The position numbers were made by a program, and so were the translations under genes. From an archaeon (GTDB lineage: Archaea > Thermoproteota > Nitrososphaeria > Nitrososphaerales > JACAEJ01), in the NCBI GenBank assembly GCA_024256265.1, contig JACGUK010000017.1:1-23830 (forward strand): a DNA stretch of 23,830 nt. The letters are read 5' to 3'. The notes under the pieces were generated by a model that saw only the letters and a list, made by a program, of their open reading frames with translations, ran no database searches and was not told the origin of the DNA. Positions 7,371 to 16,162 of this stretch are shown in pieces; within the stretch, counting starts at the first letter, position 1; every line of letters begins with the position of its first letter.

Positions 7371-7898
7371 TTGGCTTTAAGTAAAATCCCATTTAGAAAA
7401 AAAGCTCTGGTTCTAGATTCAACAGCATTTTATGCTGGAATACCATTCACAGGCACATCCAAATATTACACAACACCATTGGTTATTCGTGAAGTCTCTC
7501 ATAATCAGACATTGAGCATGGCTATCTCAGCCCTTGTAGAGAGCAATAGACTGATAATAATCGAGCCCTTACATAATTCAATAGAAAAAGTAAGGCTGAT
7601 GGCAAGTAAAAGCGGTGATCTTCAAAAGCTCTCAAATACTGATATTTCAGTCATAGCTCTTGGCATGCAATTGAAGAGAAATGGTTACTATGTTACAATA
7701 GTATCTGATGATTATTCAATTCAGAACGTTGTCAAGTTTTCTGGGTTAAATTTTTCCCCTGTGATGACGAGAGGGATTTCAAGGACTATAAGATGGTTTT
7801 TATATTGTAGTGGTTGTGGCAAGGTCTTTTACGATAGTAGTGCTATAGTATGCGATGTTTGTGGCACGAAATTAAAGAGGAAAATGAGAAGGATATGA
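7371..7898 (+). CDS. nob1: Ribosome maturation endonuclease Nob1 (PIN domain, zinc ribbon)
   Basis: 175 aa. Nob1 cuts the 3' end of 16S rRNA (D site) during small-subunit maturation. An N-terminal PIN domain carries the acidic residues D16 (LVLDSTAF), E41 (REVSHN), D91 (SNTDISVIALG) and D113/D114 (VSDDYSIQN). A C-terminal zinc ribbon uses C146, C149, C161 and C164 (CSGCGKVF then CDVCGTKL), and a basic tail ends the protein. The start is TTG with no clear alternative before the PIN strand. The stop TGA overlaps the moaE ATG (ATGA), so the two are translationally coupled. Confidence 0.92.
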   Translation: MALSKIPFRKKALVLDSTAFYAGIPFTGTSKYYTTPLVIREVSHNQTLSMAISALVESNRLIIIEPLHNSIEKVRLMASKSGDLQKLSNTDISVIALGMQLKRNGYYVTIVSDDYSIQNVVKFSGLNFSPVMTRGISRTIRWFLYCSGCGKVFYDSSAIVCDVCGTKLKRKMRRI

Positions 7899-8323
7899 TA
7901 GAATCAGGAGTTTATGATAAAGGAGAAATAAAGATAGCATCAGTGATAAGCGATTTATTATCAAATTTGCCTAAAGATGCTGGTGCTGTCATGATGTTCA
8001 TCGGGGTTGTAAGAGAAGTTGGAAAGGACGATAAAAAAGTTATCAGGCTTGAGATGGAATCTTATAATGAGTATGCAAATTTAGCCATGAAAAAGATAAG
8101 TGATGAGATTAGAGACAAATACGAGTTATCTTTAGCAAGGATTTACCATTTTAAGGGTTCATTTAGCATTGGAGAGCCATTAGTATTGGTTATAGTAGCT
8201 GGTAAGAGCAGAAAGCAAGCTTTTCCAGCTTTACAAGAGGCTATTGAGAGATACAAAAAAGAGCCAGCCATGTGGAAGAAGGAAGTTTATATTGATGAAA
8301 GTTGGGCATGGATAAGCGATTGA
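7895..8323 (+). CDS. moaE: Molybdopterin synthase catalytic subunit MoaE
   Basis: 142 aa from the ATG that overlaps the nob1 stop. A longer ORF from 7850 would lie inside nob1 and is not favoured. MoaE, with thiocarboxylated MoaD, inserts sulfur into precursor Z to form molybdopterin. Family motifs are seen: FIGVVREVG (35-43), HFKGSFSIGEP (86-95), GKSRKQAFPALQEAIERYKK (103-122) and PAMWKKEVY (125-132). The lysines in ERYKK and MWKK match the catalytic lysines of the E. coli enzyme. No MoaD or other cofactor gene is in the window, so the coupling to nob1 is odd. Confidence 0.93.
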   Translation: MIESGVYDKGEIKIASVISDLLSNLPKDAGAVMMFIGVVREVGKDDKKVIRLEMESYNEYANLAMKKISDEIRDKYELSLARIYHFKGSFSIGEPLVLVIVAGKSRKQAFPALQEAIERYKKEPAMWKKEVYIDESWAWISD

Positions 8324-8377
8324 TTTTATATCGTTATCTTTTTAGATTATAATCTTTATTCTATAATAGGCGATAGT

Positions 8378-9223
8378 ATGCTAATTGGTGTTCATGTATC
8401 TATAGCAGGTTCAATAGACAAGGCTGTAGATAGGGCGAAGGAGATAGGGTGCACAACCTTTCAGATATTCACTAGGAACCCTAGAGGATGGAAGTTCTCT
8501 CCATTAAAAAAAGAAGATGTTGATGCTTTTGTTAATAAGCTAAGGGTTCATGGATTTAAATTATCAATGGCTCATATGCCTTATCTGCCAAACATATCAT
8601 CCCCTTTGAATGAAACTTATGAAAAGTCTTTAGAAGTCTTAAAAGCAGAGCTTTCAAGATGTGGTCAATTGAAGATAAACTATCTCGTTACTCATCTAGG
8701 AAGCCATCTTGGTAAAGGCTTGGATATAGGTTTAAAGAGAGTTATAGATGCTTGTAATAAAGCTCTTTCTAGTGTTAGAAATGATGTAATTCTTTTACTT
8801 GAGATCACTTCTGGGGCAAAAAACAGTGTTGGCTATGAATTCGAGCATATAAAATTCATAATCGATAATATAGAGCAAAAGGATAGAGTTGGAGTTTGCT
8901 TCGATACATGCCATGCGTTTGCAGCAGGCTATGACTTAAGAAATGAAAAAGCTGTAAATGAAACCTTAAGGCTCTTCGATAAGATTATAGGTCTTTCTAA
9001 GCTAAAAGTTATCCATATGAACGATTCTAAGGGAAAATTGGGCTCTCATTTAGATAGGCATGAGCATATAGGATTGGGCTTCATTGGAGAAGAGGGATTT
9101 AGGGCTATACTCAACCATAAAGCTATTAGAGAATTGGCTTTGATACTAGAAACTCCAGTAGACAGCAAAAGAGACTGGTTAGGAAACCTTAAGAAAGTAA
9201 AGGAATTGGCTTTAAGAAAGTAA
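8378..9223 (+). CDS. nfo: Endonuclease IV, AP endonuclease
   Basis: 281 aa, the full family length. It cuts DNA 5' to abasic sites in base excision repair. The TIM-barrel metal ligands are all present: H66 (MAHMPYL), H106 (THLGSH), E142 (LLLEIT), D176 and H179 (CFDTCHAF), H213 (VIHMND), D226 and H228 (LDRHEH) and E258 (LILETP). The ATG is preceded by TTCTATAATAGG (8359-8370), a possible TATA element close to the start, so the leader is very short or absent. It is convergent with the next gene, with a palindrome filling the gap. Confidence 0.96.
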   Translation: MLIGVHVSIAGSIDKAVDRAKEIGCTTFQIFTRNPRGWKFSPLKKEDVDAFVNKLRVHGFKLSMAHMPYLPNISSPLNETYEKSLEVLKAELSRCGQLKINYLVTHLGSHLGKGLDIGLKRVIDACNKALSSVRNDVILLLEITSGAKNSVGYEFEHIKFIIDNIEQKDRVGVCFDTCHAFAAGYDLRNEKAVNETLRLFDKIIGLSKLKVIHMNDSKGKLGSHLDRHEHIGLGFIGEEGFRAILNHKAIRELALILETPVDSKRDWLGNLKKVKELALRK

Positions 9224-9247
9224 AAGAACAAGACAACCCTGTTCTTT
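9223..9247. terminator. Perfect hairpin between convergent genes
   Basis: Arms AAAGAACA (9223-9230) and TGTTCTTT (9240-9247) pair perfectly around a 9-nt loop. The stem reaches from the last base of the endonuclease IV stop to the first base of the stop of the opposing gene. The right arm ends in TTT on the plus strand and the left arm gives TTT on the minus strand, so it could act as a two-way terminator. Archaeal terminators mostly depend on T tracts, so the role is inferred. Confidence 0.5.
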
Positions 9248-10086
9248 CATGCTTTCCGACCCGTGTTCTTCAGTATTTCTCGGTAACGGACGGTTGCCAA
9301 CTCGCTAGGTTCTCCTTTCTTGCAAAAAGAAAATCCCGCTAGCTTTCTATTCGGGTTTTCAACCACAACTTTACCGTCAATTAGTTTAGATTCTAGAACA
9401 CTAAGCGCTTCCAAAAACCTTGGGTCCTTTTTTGCTCTATCATAGAAAGAGAGAACATAGACATAGAAAAATAGATTGTAGCGAAAGAAGGGAAATTCAA
9501 CTTTCATAAACAGAGTGCCAATGCCAAAATGGCACGGTCCAAGTGGCTTCCGGGTTACCCAATGATCAAGTAAGAATTCCACCGCCTTATCAAGATGCCT
9601 GTCTCGATTGAGAAAATGTGTGAATCTGAAAGCGTCTAAGGCCTCCAGTGTTGGACCGGGGTTCGAGAACGTAGTTTCTGGGCCTTTCCCAAATTTGTAA
9701 GTATTGCAACGCCAACCACCGTCACTGTGCTGGATCTCCAAGAGATGATCAAACGTTTTTTTGAGCCTGCTATCAAAAGCATATCCCAAGCAGCAAAGAA
9801 CTCTAGCAACTCTGGCGGTATGGCAAGGGTATATTGTCCCTTTGGAAATCAGTCTGAACCGCCCATCTTCCCGCCAAGAATTCAAGATTAGCTCCGCGGT
9901 TCTTTTTAGGATAGGCTCAGAAGGGTCCATCCTCAACTCCGACAGCATTAATGCGCAATCGAGGGTAGAGAAGGGGCTTCCTACGCCCAGACGACCATCG
10001 GCAGTGGCCCAGAGGTCACCGCCATTATCATATCGCCTTGCCAAAATGGCTTCGACATCAGATTGATACTGTTTTGGTACTACCAT
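9247..10086 (-). CDS. Terpenoid-cyclase/prenyltransferase alpha-toroid protein, function unknown
   Basis: 279 aa with repeating helical units of the squalene-cyclase/prenyltransferase beta fold: DGRLGVGSPFSTLDCALML (30-48), a unit around CHTARVARVLCCLGYAFDSR (88-107) followed by LEIQHSDGGWRCN (116-128), and PGPTLEALDAFRF (143-155). The DGGW element is a QW-like repeat signature. I see no DXDD acid motif of squalene-hopene cyclase and no clear zinc triad of a protein prenyltransferase. It may be a non-canonical cyclase or a binding scaffold. There is no signal peptide. Its composition is richer in G+C than its neighbours (29 of 60 bases at 9781-9840), with CGx codons that are uncommon around it, suggesting recent transfer. 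It follows the dehydrogenase gene by 34 bases. Confidence 0.75.
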   Translation of the reverse strand: MVVPKQYQSDVEAILARRYDNGGDLWATADGRLGVGSPFSTLDCALMLSELRMDPSEPILKRTAELILNSWREDGRFRLISKGTIYPCHTARVARVLCCLGYAFDSRLKKTFDHLLEIQHSDGGWRCNTYKFGKGPETTFSNPGPTLEALDAFRFTHFLNRDRHLDKAVEFLLDHWVTRKPLGPCHFGIGTLFMKVEFPFFRYNLFFYVYVLSFYDRAKKDPRFLEALSVLESKLIDGKVVVENPNRKLAGFSFCKKGEPSELATVRYREILKNTGRKA

Positions 10087-10120
10087 TAGTGTTTGACCTC
10101 CATCTCATTGAAAACTAATC

Positions 10121-13015
10121 TCAATACCATCTTACATTTCCTCCATAAGCCCTATCTAAAATCTGTATAGGATGAATAACTTTAGCATTCACAAATTGCT
10201 CGATCTGCATCTTGCAAGTTGGGCATTCAGTCAATACAAACTCTGCATTTATCTTACTCAATTGATCGAAAAGATTTGAACCTATCTTTATTGAAAGATC
10301 GAAGTTCTTATTCGTCAATCCATAAGTTCCAGCCATTCCACAGCATGTATCATCTTCTATCTCTTTAAAATTCAACTTTAATATTTTCTTCAACAATTCC
10401 CAAGTAGGCTTTCCTATTTCTTGAGCTTTTAAGTGGCAAGGAGCATGATATGTTATCAAATTTGGAAGATAAAATTCTTTAAATTTCATGTTCAATTTAC
10501 CTTCATTATATAGCATCATAAGATACTCTCCTATGTCATATGTGTGCTCAGAGACCAGTTTTGCATCCTTATTGTTAAGAAAATCGACATAATCTTTTTT
10601 GAGGCTAAGACTACAAGATGGGCAACTTGAGACTATATCATATCCATCCATTACAAATTCAATTAACTTCTTCAAATTGAATTCCATTTTCTTTCTTGCT
10701 AAATCTAAGCGTCCATGTCCAAGCATAGGTATTCCACAGCAATCTTGATCTGGCACCATTACTTTAACGCCATTTTTAGCCAATACATTAACAGTTGCCC
10801 TTCCTATCTCAGGCTCAACCCAACGGGCAAAGCATCCAGCAAAGTAAGCTACCTTACCATTGTATCTCTGAGGCTCTCTAGACCAGTTCTTCATCTCATC
10901 ACGATGAAATCTTGGAATCTTTATCCTCTTATCCAATCCTAATGTTTTTTGTATTATAGACCTAAAGAATCTTATATTCATAGATCGATTGGTAATAAAG
11001 CGAGTAATGCTCCCAAGCCTTAAGATAAAGGGAACGTTCATCATAATATAATCTGAAAATGGTTGACCGATTTTCTTTACACAATCAGCCCTAGCCTGTA
11101 GAACTATCTTAGGTATGTTAACATTCGTTGGACATTCTATATGACACATCTTACAAACAAGGCAATAATCAAGCACTTCAAAGAAATTTTTTGAATTAAT
11201 ATAATCAGCATTTATTTGTCCTGAAATCAAGGATTGGAGAAGGTTTGCTTTAGACCTTGGTGCTACTTTTTCATCATGTAAAGCCTTGTAAACAGGGCAC
11301 ATATTGGTAAGAATAATAGATTTACATTGAGCACAGCCATGGCAAGCTTCTATCTCATTTATATATTCATGATTATCAAGAGAAGTACCTGTCTTTACAA
11401 CTCTATAACTTGGATTATATCTTAAATTCTTTATCAGATTATTCTTATCATCAGAAATCTTCACATCAGGGTTTAAAATTCTCGATGAGTCAAATATGTT
11501 CTTAACTTCCTTGAATAGAGGATAGATTTGCTTGAAGAGCTTTGGTATATATGCTGATCTAAGCCTCCCATCACCATGCTCCCCAGAGAATGTTCCTCCT
11601 AATCTCAATATTAAATCATAGACTTCATCAGCAATAGGTTGCATCTTATCGAAATCTTTTTTGTCTTTAAGGTTCATGGCAAGCCTCACATGAATGTTGC
11701 CATCATTAGCATGTCCATAGACGATAGCCTCTACCTCATGCTTTTTGAATATTTCATAAATTCCATTGATATAATCAGGGATTTTAAATGGATGGACTGA
11801 AGCATCTTCAACGAGTGGTATTTGCTTCTTCTCACCTTTCATTCTATTCATTATTGGTACTGCTGATTTTCTTATCTGCCATAGCCTCTCCTGCTCAAAT
11901 GGATCGTATGCTACATCTATCCTGATGGCAATCTTAAGATCATCGACAAGGTGATTTCTTATTTTTTCTATTTCATCTTTTATCTTCTCAATATCATCTC
12001 CATCGAACTCTATCAGTATAACTGCATTAGTACCTTCAGGTAGCCATTTATTGATATCAGGGTAAGCTTGTCTGATCATGCTAACTAATCGTTCATCCAT
12101 CAACTCTCCTGCTGAAGGCTTGAAATTCAGTATATCGATTATAGCCTCGCCTGCATCCTCTAGACTTGAAAAGTAGGCTAGAGCAGTAGCCTTCACCTTT
12201 GGTCTTTCCATTATCTTTAGCTTAGCCTCTATTATTACACCAAGAGTTCCTTCTGATCCTACAAAGAGCTTTGTAATGTCTATCTTTTCATCTTTAATCA
12301 TATCCTTTAGATAATAACCACTAGAGTTTCTTGAGACTTTAGGATAACTCTCTTCAATCAAATTTTGATTCTCTTCATAAATTTCTCTGAGCCTTCTATA
12401 GACCTCACTTTCTAAAGTTTTAGATTCTATTATTTTCTTCCATTCATCACTGTATAATTTAATAGGTTTCGTTGTGATAACTTCACCATTTGCAAGTACT
12501 ATCTTCAAAGATATTGTATAAGCCCTTGTATCACCATACTTAGCAGAGCGTGCCCCTCCAGAATTGTTGGCTATCATCCCACCTATTGTGCACCAATTAC
12601 CACTTGATGGGTCTGGGGGGAAGAACTTGTTTATTCTAGACAATGCTTTATTTAGATCAGCTAATACAACACCTGGCTGAACTCTAACATAGGATTCTTT
12701 TTCATTGATTTCAAGGATTTTGTTCATATACTTGCTGAAGTCTATTATTATCCCTTCTCCTAAAGCTTGACCTGCTAATGAAGAGCCTGAGCCTCTTGCT
12801 GTAATAGGTATTTTATGAGCATGGGCATAATTTACAACTTTGATTACATCTTCTTCATCATTTGGTATCACTATTCCCATAGGCATTATCTTAAATATGC
12901 AGGCAGCAGTGCTGTAAAGAGCTCTTGATATTTCATCAAACCTAACCTCTCCTTTTACTATTCTTTTTAGATCTGAGGCTACTTCGATCGATTTATCTCT
13001 CAGACTAAGATTCAT
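10121..13015 (-). CDS. FAD/iron-sulfur D-2-hydroxyacid dehydrogenase (GlcD-GlpC type fusion)
   Basis: 964 aa. Residues about 35-260 are an FAD_binding_4 domain with PITARGSGSSLAGQALGEG (70-88) and PPDPSSGNWCTIGGMIANNS. The FAD-oxidase C-domain follows, ending near HGDGRLRSAY. Two ferredoxin-like motifs come next: CHGCAQC...MCPVY at about 556 and CLVCKMCHIECP at about 618. Two CCG domains complete the protein (AGCFARW...DCCGIP at about 725-760; HAPCHLKAQ...TCCGMAG...TECPTC at about 855-935). The layout matches E. coli YdiJ-type D-2-hydroxyglutarate or D-lactate dehydrogenases, which pass electrons from FAD through Fe-S to a carrier. The substrate cannot be told from sequence. No membrane segment is evident. 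The ATG has CAGGAG about nine bases upstream. Confidence 0.88.
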   Translation of the reverse strand: MNLSLRDKSIEVASDLKRIVKGEVRFDEISRALYSTAACIFKIMPMGIVIPNDEEDVIKVVNYAHAHKIPITARGSGSSLAGQALGEGIIIDFSKYMNKILEINEKESYVRVQPGVVLADLNKALSRINKFFPPDPSSGNWCTIGGMIANNSGGARSAKYGDTRAYTISLKIVLANGEVITTKPIKLYSDEWKKIIESKTLESEVYRRLREIYEENQNLIEESYPKVSRNSSGYYLKDMIKDEKIDITKLFVGSEGTLGVIIEAKLKIMERPKVKATALAYFSSLEDAGEAIIDILNFKPSAGELMDERLVSMIRQAYPDINKWLPEGTNAVILIEFDGDDIEKIKDEIEKIRNHLVDDLKIAIRIDVAYDPFEQERLWQIRKSAVPIMNRMKGEKKQIPLVEDASVHPFKIPDYINGIYEIFKKHEVEAIVYGHANDGNIHVRLAMNLKDKKDFDKMQPIADEVYDLILRLGGTFSGEHGDGRLRSAYIPKLFKQIYPLFKEVKNIFDSSRILNPDVKISDDKNNLIKNLRYNPSYRVVKTGTSLDNHEYINEIEACHGCAQCKSIILTNMCPVYKALHDEKVAPRSKANLLQSLISGQINADYINSKNFFEVLDYCLVCKMCHIECPTNVNIPKIVLQARADCVKKIGQPFSDYIMMNVPFILRLGSITRFITNRSMNIRFFRSIIQKTLGLDKRIKIPRFHRDEMKNWSREPQRYNGKVAYFAGCFARWVEPEIGRATVNVLAKNGVKVMVPDQDCCGIPMLGHGRLDLARKKMEFNLKKLIEFVMDGYDIVSSCPSCSLSLKKDYVDFLNNKDAKLVSEHTYDIGEYLMMLYNEGKLNMKFKEFYLPNLITYHAPCHLKAQEIGKPTWELLKKILKLNFKEIEDDTCCGMAGTYGLTNKNFDLSIKIGSNLFDQLSKINAEFVLTECPTCKMQIEQFVNAKVIHPIQILDRAYGGNVRWY

Positions 13016-13169
13016 AAATTCAACTCCTGAGAAATCTAGGGAAGAACTTTGGTACTCCTTTTTGATAATCTACATATTCTTGCAACATTCATTGTGCGCC
13101 TGCTTTAAACATTCATATCTGTAAGAACCATGTAGAAATAAATTTGTCTGAAAGCTTTTTTATTATTAA

Positions 13170-13562
13170 TCACTCTTCAGCTTTAGTTGAACTGCCAAGG
13201 TAAGAATAAATTCCCATCTTAAGAACTTTTAAAGGCAATAAAGCACACTTAAGCCTCACTGGACCTATCTCTATCCCTAAAGCATCAAGTATGTCTTTTT
13301 TATCCAATTCCTTTAACTCATCTATCTTCTTTCCCTTTATCATCTCTGTCAATAATGAGGCAGAGGCTTGACTTATCGCACAGCCTTTTCCATTGAACTT
13401 GACTTCTTTCACTTTACCTTTATTCAGCTTTATCTGAATCTCTATTACATCTCCACAAATAGGGTTTGAATCCTTTGCCTTTATATCAGGATTTTCCAGT
13501 TTGCCATAGTTCATAGGATGGCGATATAGATCAATTATCATTTCAGCATACATATCACTCAT
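13170..13562 (-). CDS. sufU: Fe-S scaffold/sulfur-acceptor protein SufU-like
   Basis: 130 aa of the IscU/SufU family. The three conserved cysteines are present: C36 (NPICGD), C61 (GKGCAIS) and C106 (RLKCALLP), with D38. These bind zinc and accept sulfur from SufS, or hold a nascent cluster. The ATG overlaps the sufS stop (ATGA). It is the last gene of the suf operon. IscU-type proteins usually carry a downstream HC pair (LPxxxHC) that is absent here, so SufU is the better call. Confidence 0.9.
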   Translation of the reverse strand: MSDMYAEMIIDLYRHPMNYGKLENPDIKAKDSNPICGDVIEIQIKLNKGKVKEVKFNGKGCAISQASASLLTEMIKGKKIDELKELDKKDILDALGIEIGPVRLKCALLPLKVLKMGIYSYLGSSTKAEE

Positions 13563-14782
13563 AGTTTGAACACCTTCCTAGCCTTCTCCAAAGAGTTTAC
13601 TAAAGAGTCTACCTCTCCCTCCGTGTTATATATATAGAAACTTGCCCTTGCTGTACCGTTAACACCTAATCTTTCCATCAAAGGCTGAGCACAGTGATGA
13701 CCAGCCCTTATGGCTATTCCTTCATCATCTAATATAGATGCTAGATCATGAGGATGTATATCTCCTAAATTGAAGGATATAACTCCGCCACGCACATTTA
13801 TATCTTTAGGACCATAAATCCTAATTCCTTTGATCTCCACAATCTTATCTAGGGCGTATTTGGTCAATTCTTTCTCATGCTCTCTTACGTTTTTCATGCC
13901 TATTTTATTAAGATAATCTACAGCTGCACCTAAGCCTATAGCTCCTGCAACATTAGATGTGCCTGCTTCAAACTTCCATGGTAAATCATCCCAGCTCGCT
14001 TCTCTAAGATGAACTTCTCTGATCATATCTCCACCGCCAAGAAATGGATTCATCTTTTCAAGCAATTCTCTTTTACCGTATAATACCCCAATCCCAGTCG
14101 GTCCTAGCATCTTATGACCTGAGAATGCTAGAAAGTCACAACCTATCTCATGAACATCTACTGGCATATGTGGTACTGACTGGGCTGCATCTACAAGCAC
14201 TAATGCACCATTTTTATGGGCATAATTTACCATCTCCTTAACTGGGTTAATTGTTCCTAATACATTGGATGCATGGACTAAGCCCATGAACTTTATCTCT
14301 TCATTCATAAATTTTTCAAAATCATCAATTTTTAAAAGTCCTTCATCATCTATATCAACGAACTCTAAATGGGCTTTCTTCTCTTTAGCAAGTAGTTGCC
14401 ATGGTACGATATTGCTATGATGCTCCATCAAAGTTAGAAGGATTTTATCACCTTCTCTTATATTTGATCTGCCCCAACTATAGGCTACAAGGTTTATAGC
14501 TTCTGTAGCATTTCTAACAAAGATTATCTCCTCAGGGTTTGCGTTGATAAATTTGGCTACCTTCTCTCTAGCCTCTTCATAAGCATTTGTAGCCTCCTCT
14601 CCCAGCTTATACACACATCTATGAATTGTAGCGTTATATACTTGATAATACTTGTTCATTGCATCAACGACTTGGTTAGGTCTTTGAGATGTGGCTGCAT
14701 TGTCCAAATAGATAAGAGGTTTCCCTTTGAACCTCTGCTCAAATATAGGGAAGTCTTGCCTAATCTTCTCTACATCTATCAA
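13559..14782 (-). CDS. sufS: Cysteine desulfurase SufS
   Basis: 407 aa, fold-type I PLP enzyme. It removes sulfur from cysteine as a persulfide for cluster assembly. Visible sites are H121 (MEHHSN), D198 (VDAAQS), PLP lysine K224 (SGHKMLGPTG) and the persulfide cysteine C364 (RAGHHCAQPLM). The group II loop length fits SufS rather than IscS/NifS. The start is TTG; the nearby ATG is out of frame. It lies 18 bases after sufD and overlaps sufU. Confidence 0.96.
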   Translation of the reverse strand: MIDVEKIRQDFPIFEQRFKGKPLIYLDNAATSQRPNQVVDAMNKYYQVYNATIHRCVYKLGEEATNAYEEAREKVAKFINANPEEIIFVRNATEAINLVAYSWGRSNIREGDKILLTLMEHHSNIVPWQLLAKEKKAHLEFVDIDDEGLLKIDDFEKFMNEEIKFMGLVHASNVLGTINPVKEMVNYAHKNGALVLVDAAQSVPHMPVDVHEIGCDFLAFSGHKMLGPTGIGVLYGKRELLEKMNPFLGGGDMIREVHLREASWDDLPWKFEAGTSNVAGAIGLGAAVDYLNKIGMKNVREHEKELTKYALDKIVEIKGIRIYGPKDINVRGGVISFNLGDIHPHDLASILDDEGIAIRAGHHCAQPLMERLGVNGTARASFYIYNTEGEVDSLVNSLEKARKVFKL

Positions 14783-14800
14783 ATCTTCTCAGCACTTCCT

Positions 14801-16129
14801 TCATCTTCCTATCCTATCTTCAATAATATTTTGGAATTTCAACCTTAAATCGTTAACTGGCATCAGTTGAATTATAGGCTCAAAGAAACCTTGAACTATT
14901 AGCTTTTCAGCATCTACTCTTTTAAGCCCACGGCTCATCAGATAGAAAAGTTGCTCATCATCTACTTGGCTAACAGCTATGCCATGCCCAGCCTTAACCT
15001 CATTATTCTCTATTTCTAAGCCAGGTATAGCGTATGAGTGGGCTTTATCGCTTAAGAGCAGTACACGTTCAGATAGATTTGCATCTGATTGACTAGCTTC
15101 CCTATCGATCTTTATCTTTCCTCTATAAACTGAAGTTGCATCGTCTTTTAGCCCACCTTTTACTATCGTTTGGCTATTTGTACTCTTGGCTTCATGAAGA
15201 GCATTAGTAGTTATGTCTAAGTGCTGATTCTCTTTTCCGAAAAATATAATGTAGTTCTCAGACCTAGCATTGGAGCCTTTTAGAAGAGATTCTAAATTGT
15301 TTCTACTCAATTTACTTCCAAATGATCCTATGATGCAATTTATTGTGCTATCATTATCCAATAGTGATCTTCTCACAGAGAAGTTGTAAACTTTATTGCT
15401 CCAATCTTGAATTGTAAAGAAATTTATCTTTGCTCCTTTCTTTAAGTAAATTTCAACAACCTCTGTGTGCAGGGCTTGTACTTGAGATTTTGATTTGTAA
15501 TCCTCAAAATATGTGATAGAGCTATTAGGCTCAGCTATTATTAATGTATGATTGAAGAAGGCTTTACCAGATGTAACATGAAAAGAGCTCTGTAAAGGAA
15601 GATTTAACTTAACATTCTCAGGCACGTATAGGAAAGATCCACCGTCCCATAAAGCTCCATGAAGAGCTATGAACTTATTCTCAGATGGAGGCACCAATTC
15701 CATGAAGTATTTTTTAACCAATTCAGGATAATCTATCAATGCTGTTCTTAGAGAGTTAAAGATCACTCCTTTATCTCTTAAATCATCTTCCAATACTATA
15801 TCGACAGTTCTGGAGTTCTTCTGCATCAAAAAACCAGACCTTGCTCTTTTTTCTTCTTGATACTCTTTAAGAGGAAATTTCAACTCTTCAGACTCAAAAA
15901 ATGGGATGAATCTAGATAAATCTAGTCCACTAATATATTGACTAGTATACTTCCACTCTTCTGCATAGCGCAATTCTGATTTTTCTTTATCGATATAACG
16001 CCACTGAGGCATAGGCAAATCTTCAAAAATCTTCCAAGCCTCTATCCTCTTCTCCCTCATCCATTCTGGCTCTTTTCTTAGCCTTGATATTTCTTCAACG
16101 AGATTTATTGATAGACTCATGTGTATCAT
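14801..16129 (-). CDS. sufD: Fe-S assembly protein SufD
   Basis: 442 aa, a SufB/SufD family right-handed beta-helix protein. It partners with SufB and SufC in the SufBCD scaffold. It shares the family N-terminal EPEWMREKRIEAWKIFEDLP pattern, the core KKYFMELVPPSENKFIALHG, and the C-terminal AGHGIAVSQVDDEQLFYL, SRGL and GFFEPI. It lacks the cluster-type cysteine seen in the neighbouring SufB (RCDALLM there; ANLSERVLLL here), which favours SufD. Starts at Met1 or Met4 are possible; neither has a strong ribosome binding site. The gap to sufB is 33 bases. Confidence 0.92.
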   Translation of the reverse strand: MIHMSLSINLVEEISRLRKEPEWMREKRIEAWKIFEDLPMPQWRYIDKEKSELRYAEEWKYTSQYISGLDLSRFIPFFESEELKFPLKEYQEEKRARSGFLMQKNSRTVDIVLEDDLRDKGVIFNSLRTALIDYPELVKKYFMELVPPSENKFIALHGALWDGGSFLYVPENVKLNLPLQSSFHVTSGKAFFNHTLIIAEPNSSITYFEDYKSKSQVQALHTEVVEIYLKKGAKINFFTIQDWSNKVYNFSVRRSLLDNDSTINCIIGSFGSKLSRNNLESLLKGSNARSENYIIFFGKENQHLDITTNALHEAKSTNSQTIVKGGLKDDATSVYRGKIKIDREASQSDANLSERVLLLSDKAHSYAIPGLEIENNEVKAGHGIAVSQVDDEQLFYLMSRGLKRVDAEKLIVQGFFEPIIQLMPVNDLRLKFQNIIEDRIGR

Positions 16130-16162
16130 CTAGGTTTGAAAAAATTATCAAAATCTTAGTTA

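Noticed and set aside
7850..7894. Upstream moaE start inside nob1
   Set aside because: The 15 extra residues are a frame-shifted reading of the Nob1 zinc ribbon; the ATGA overlap gives the natural start.
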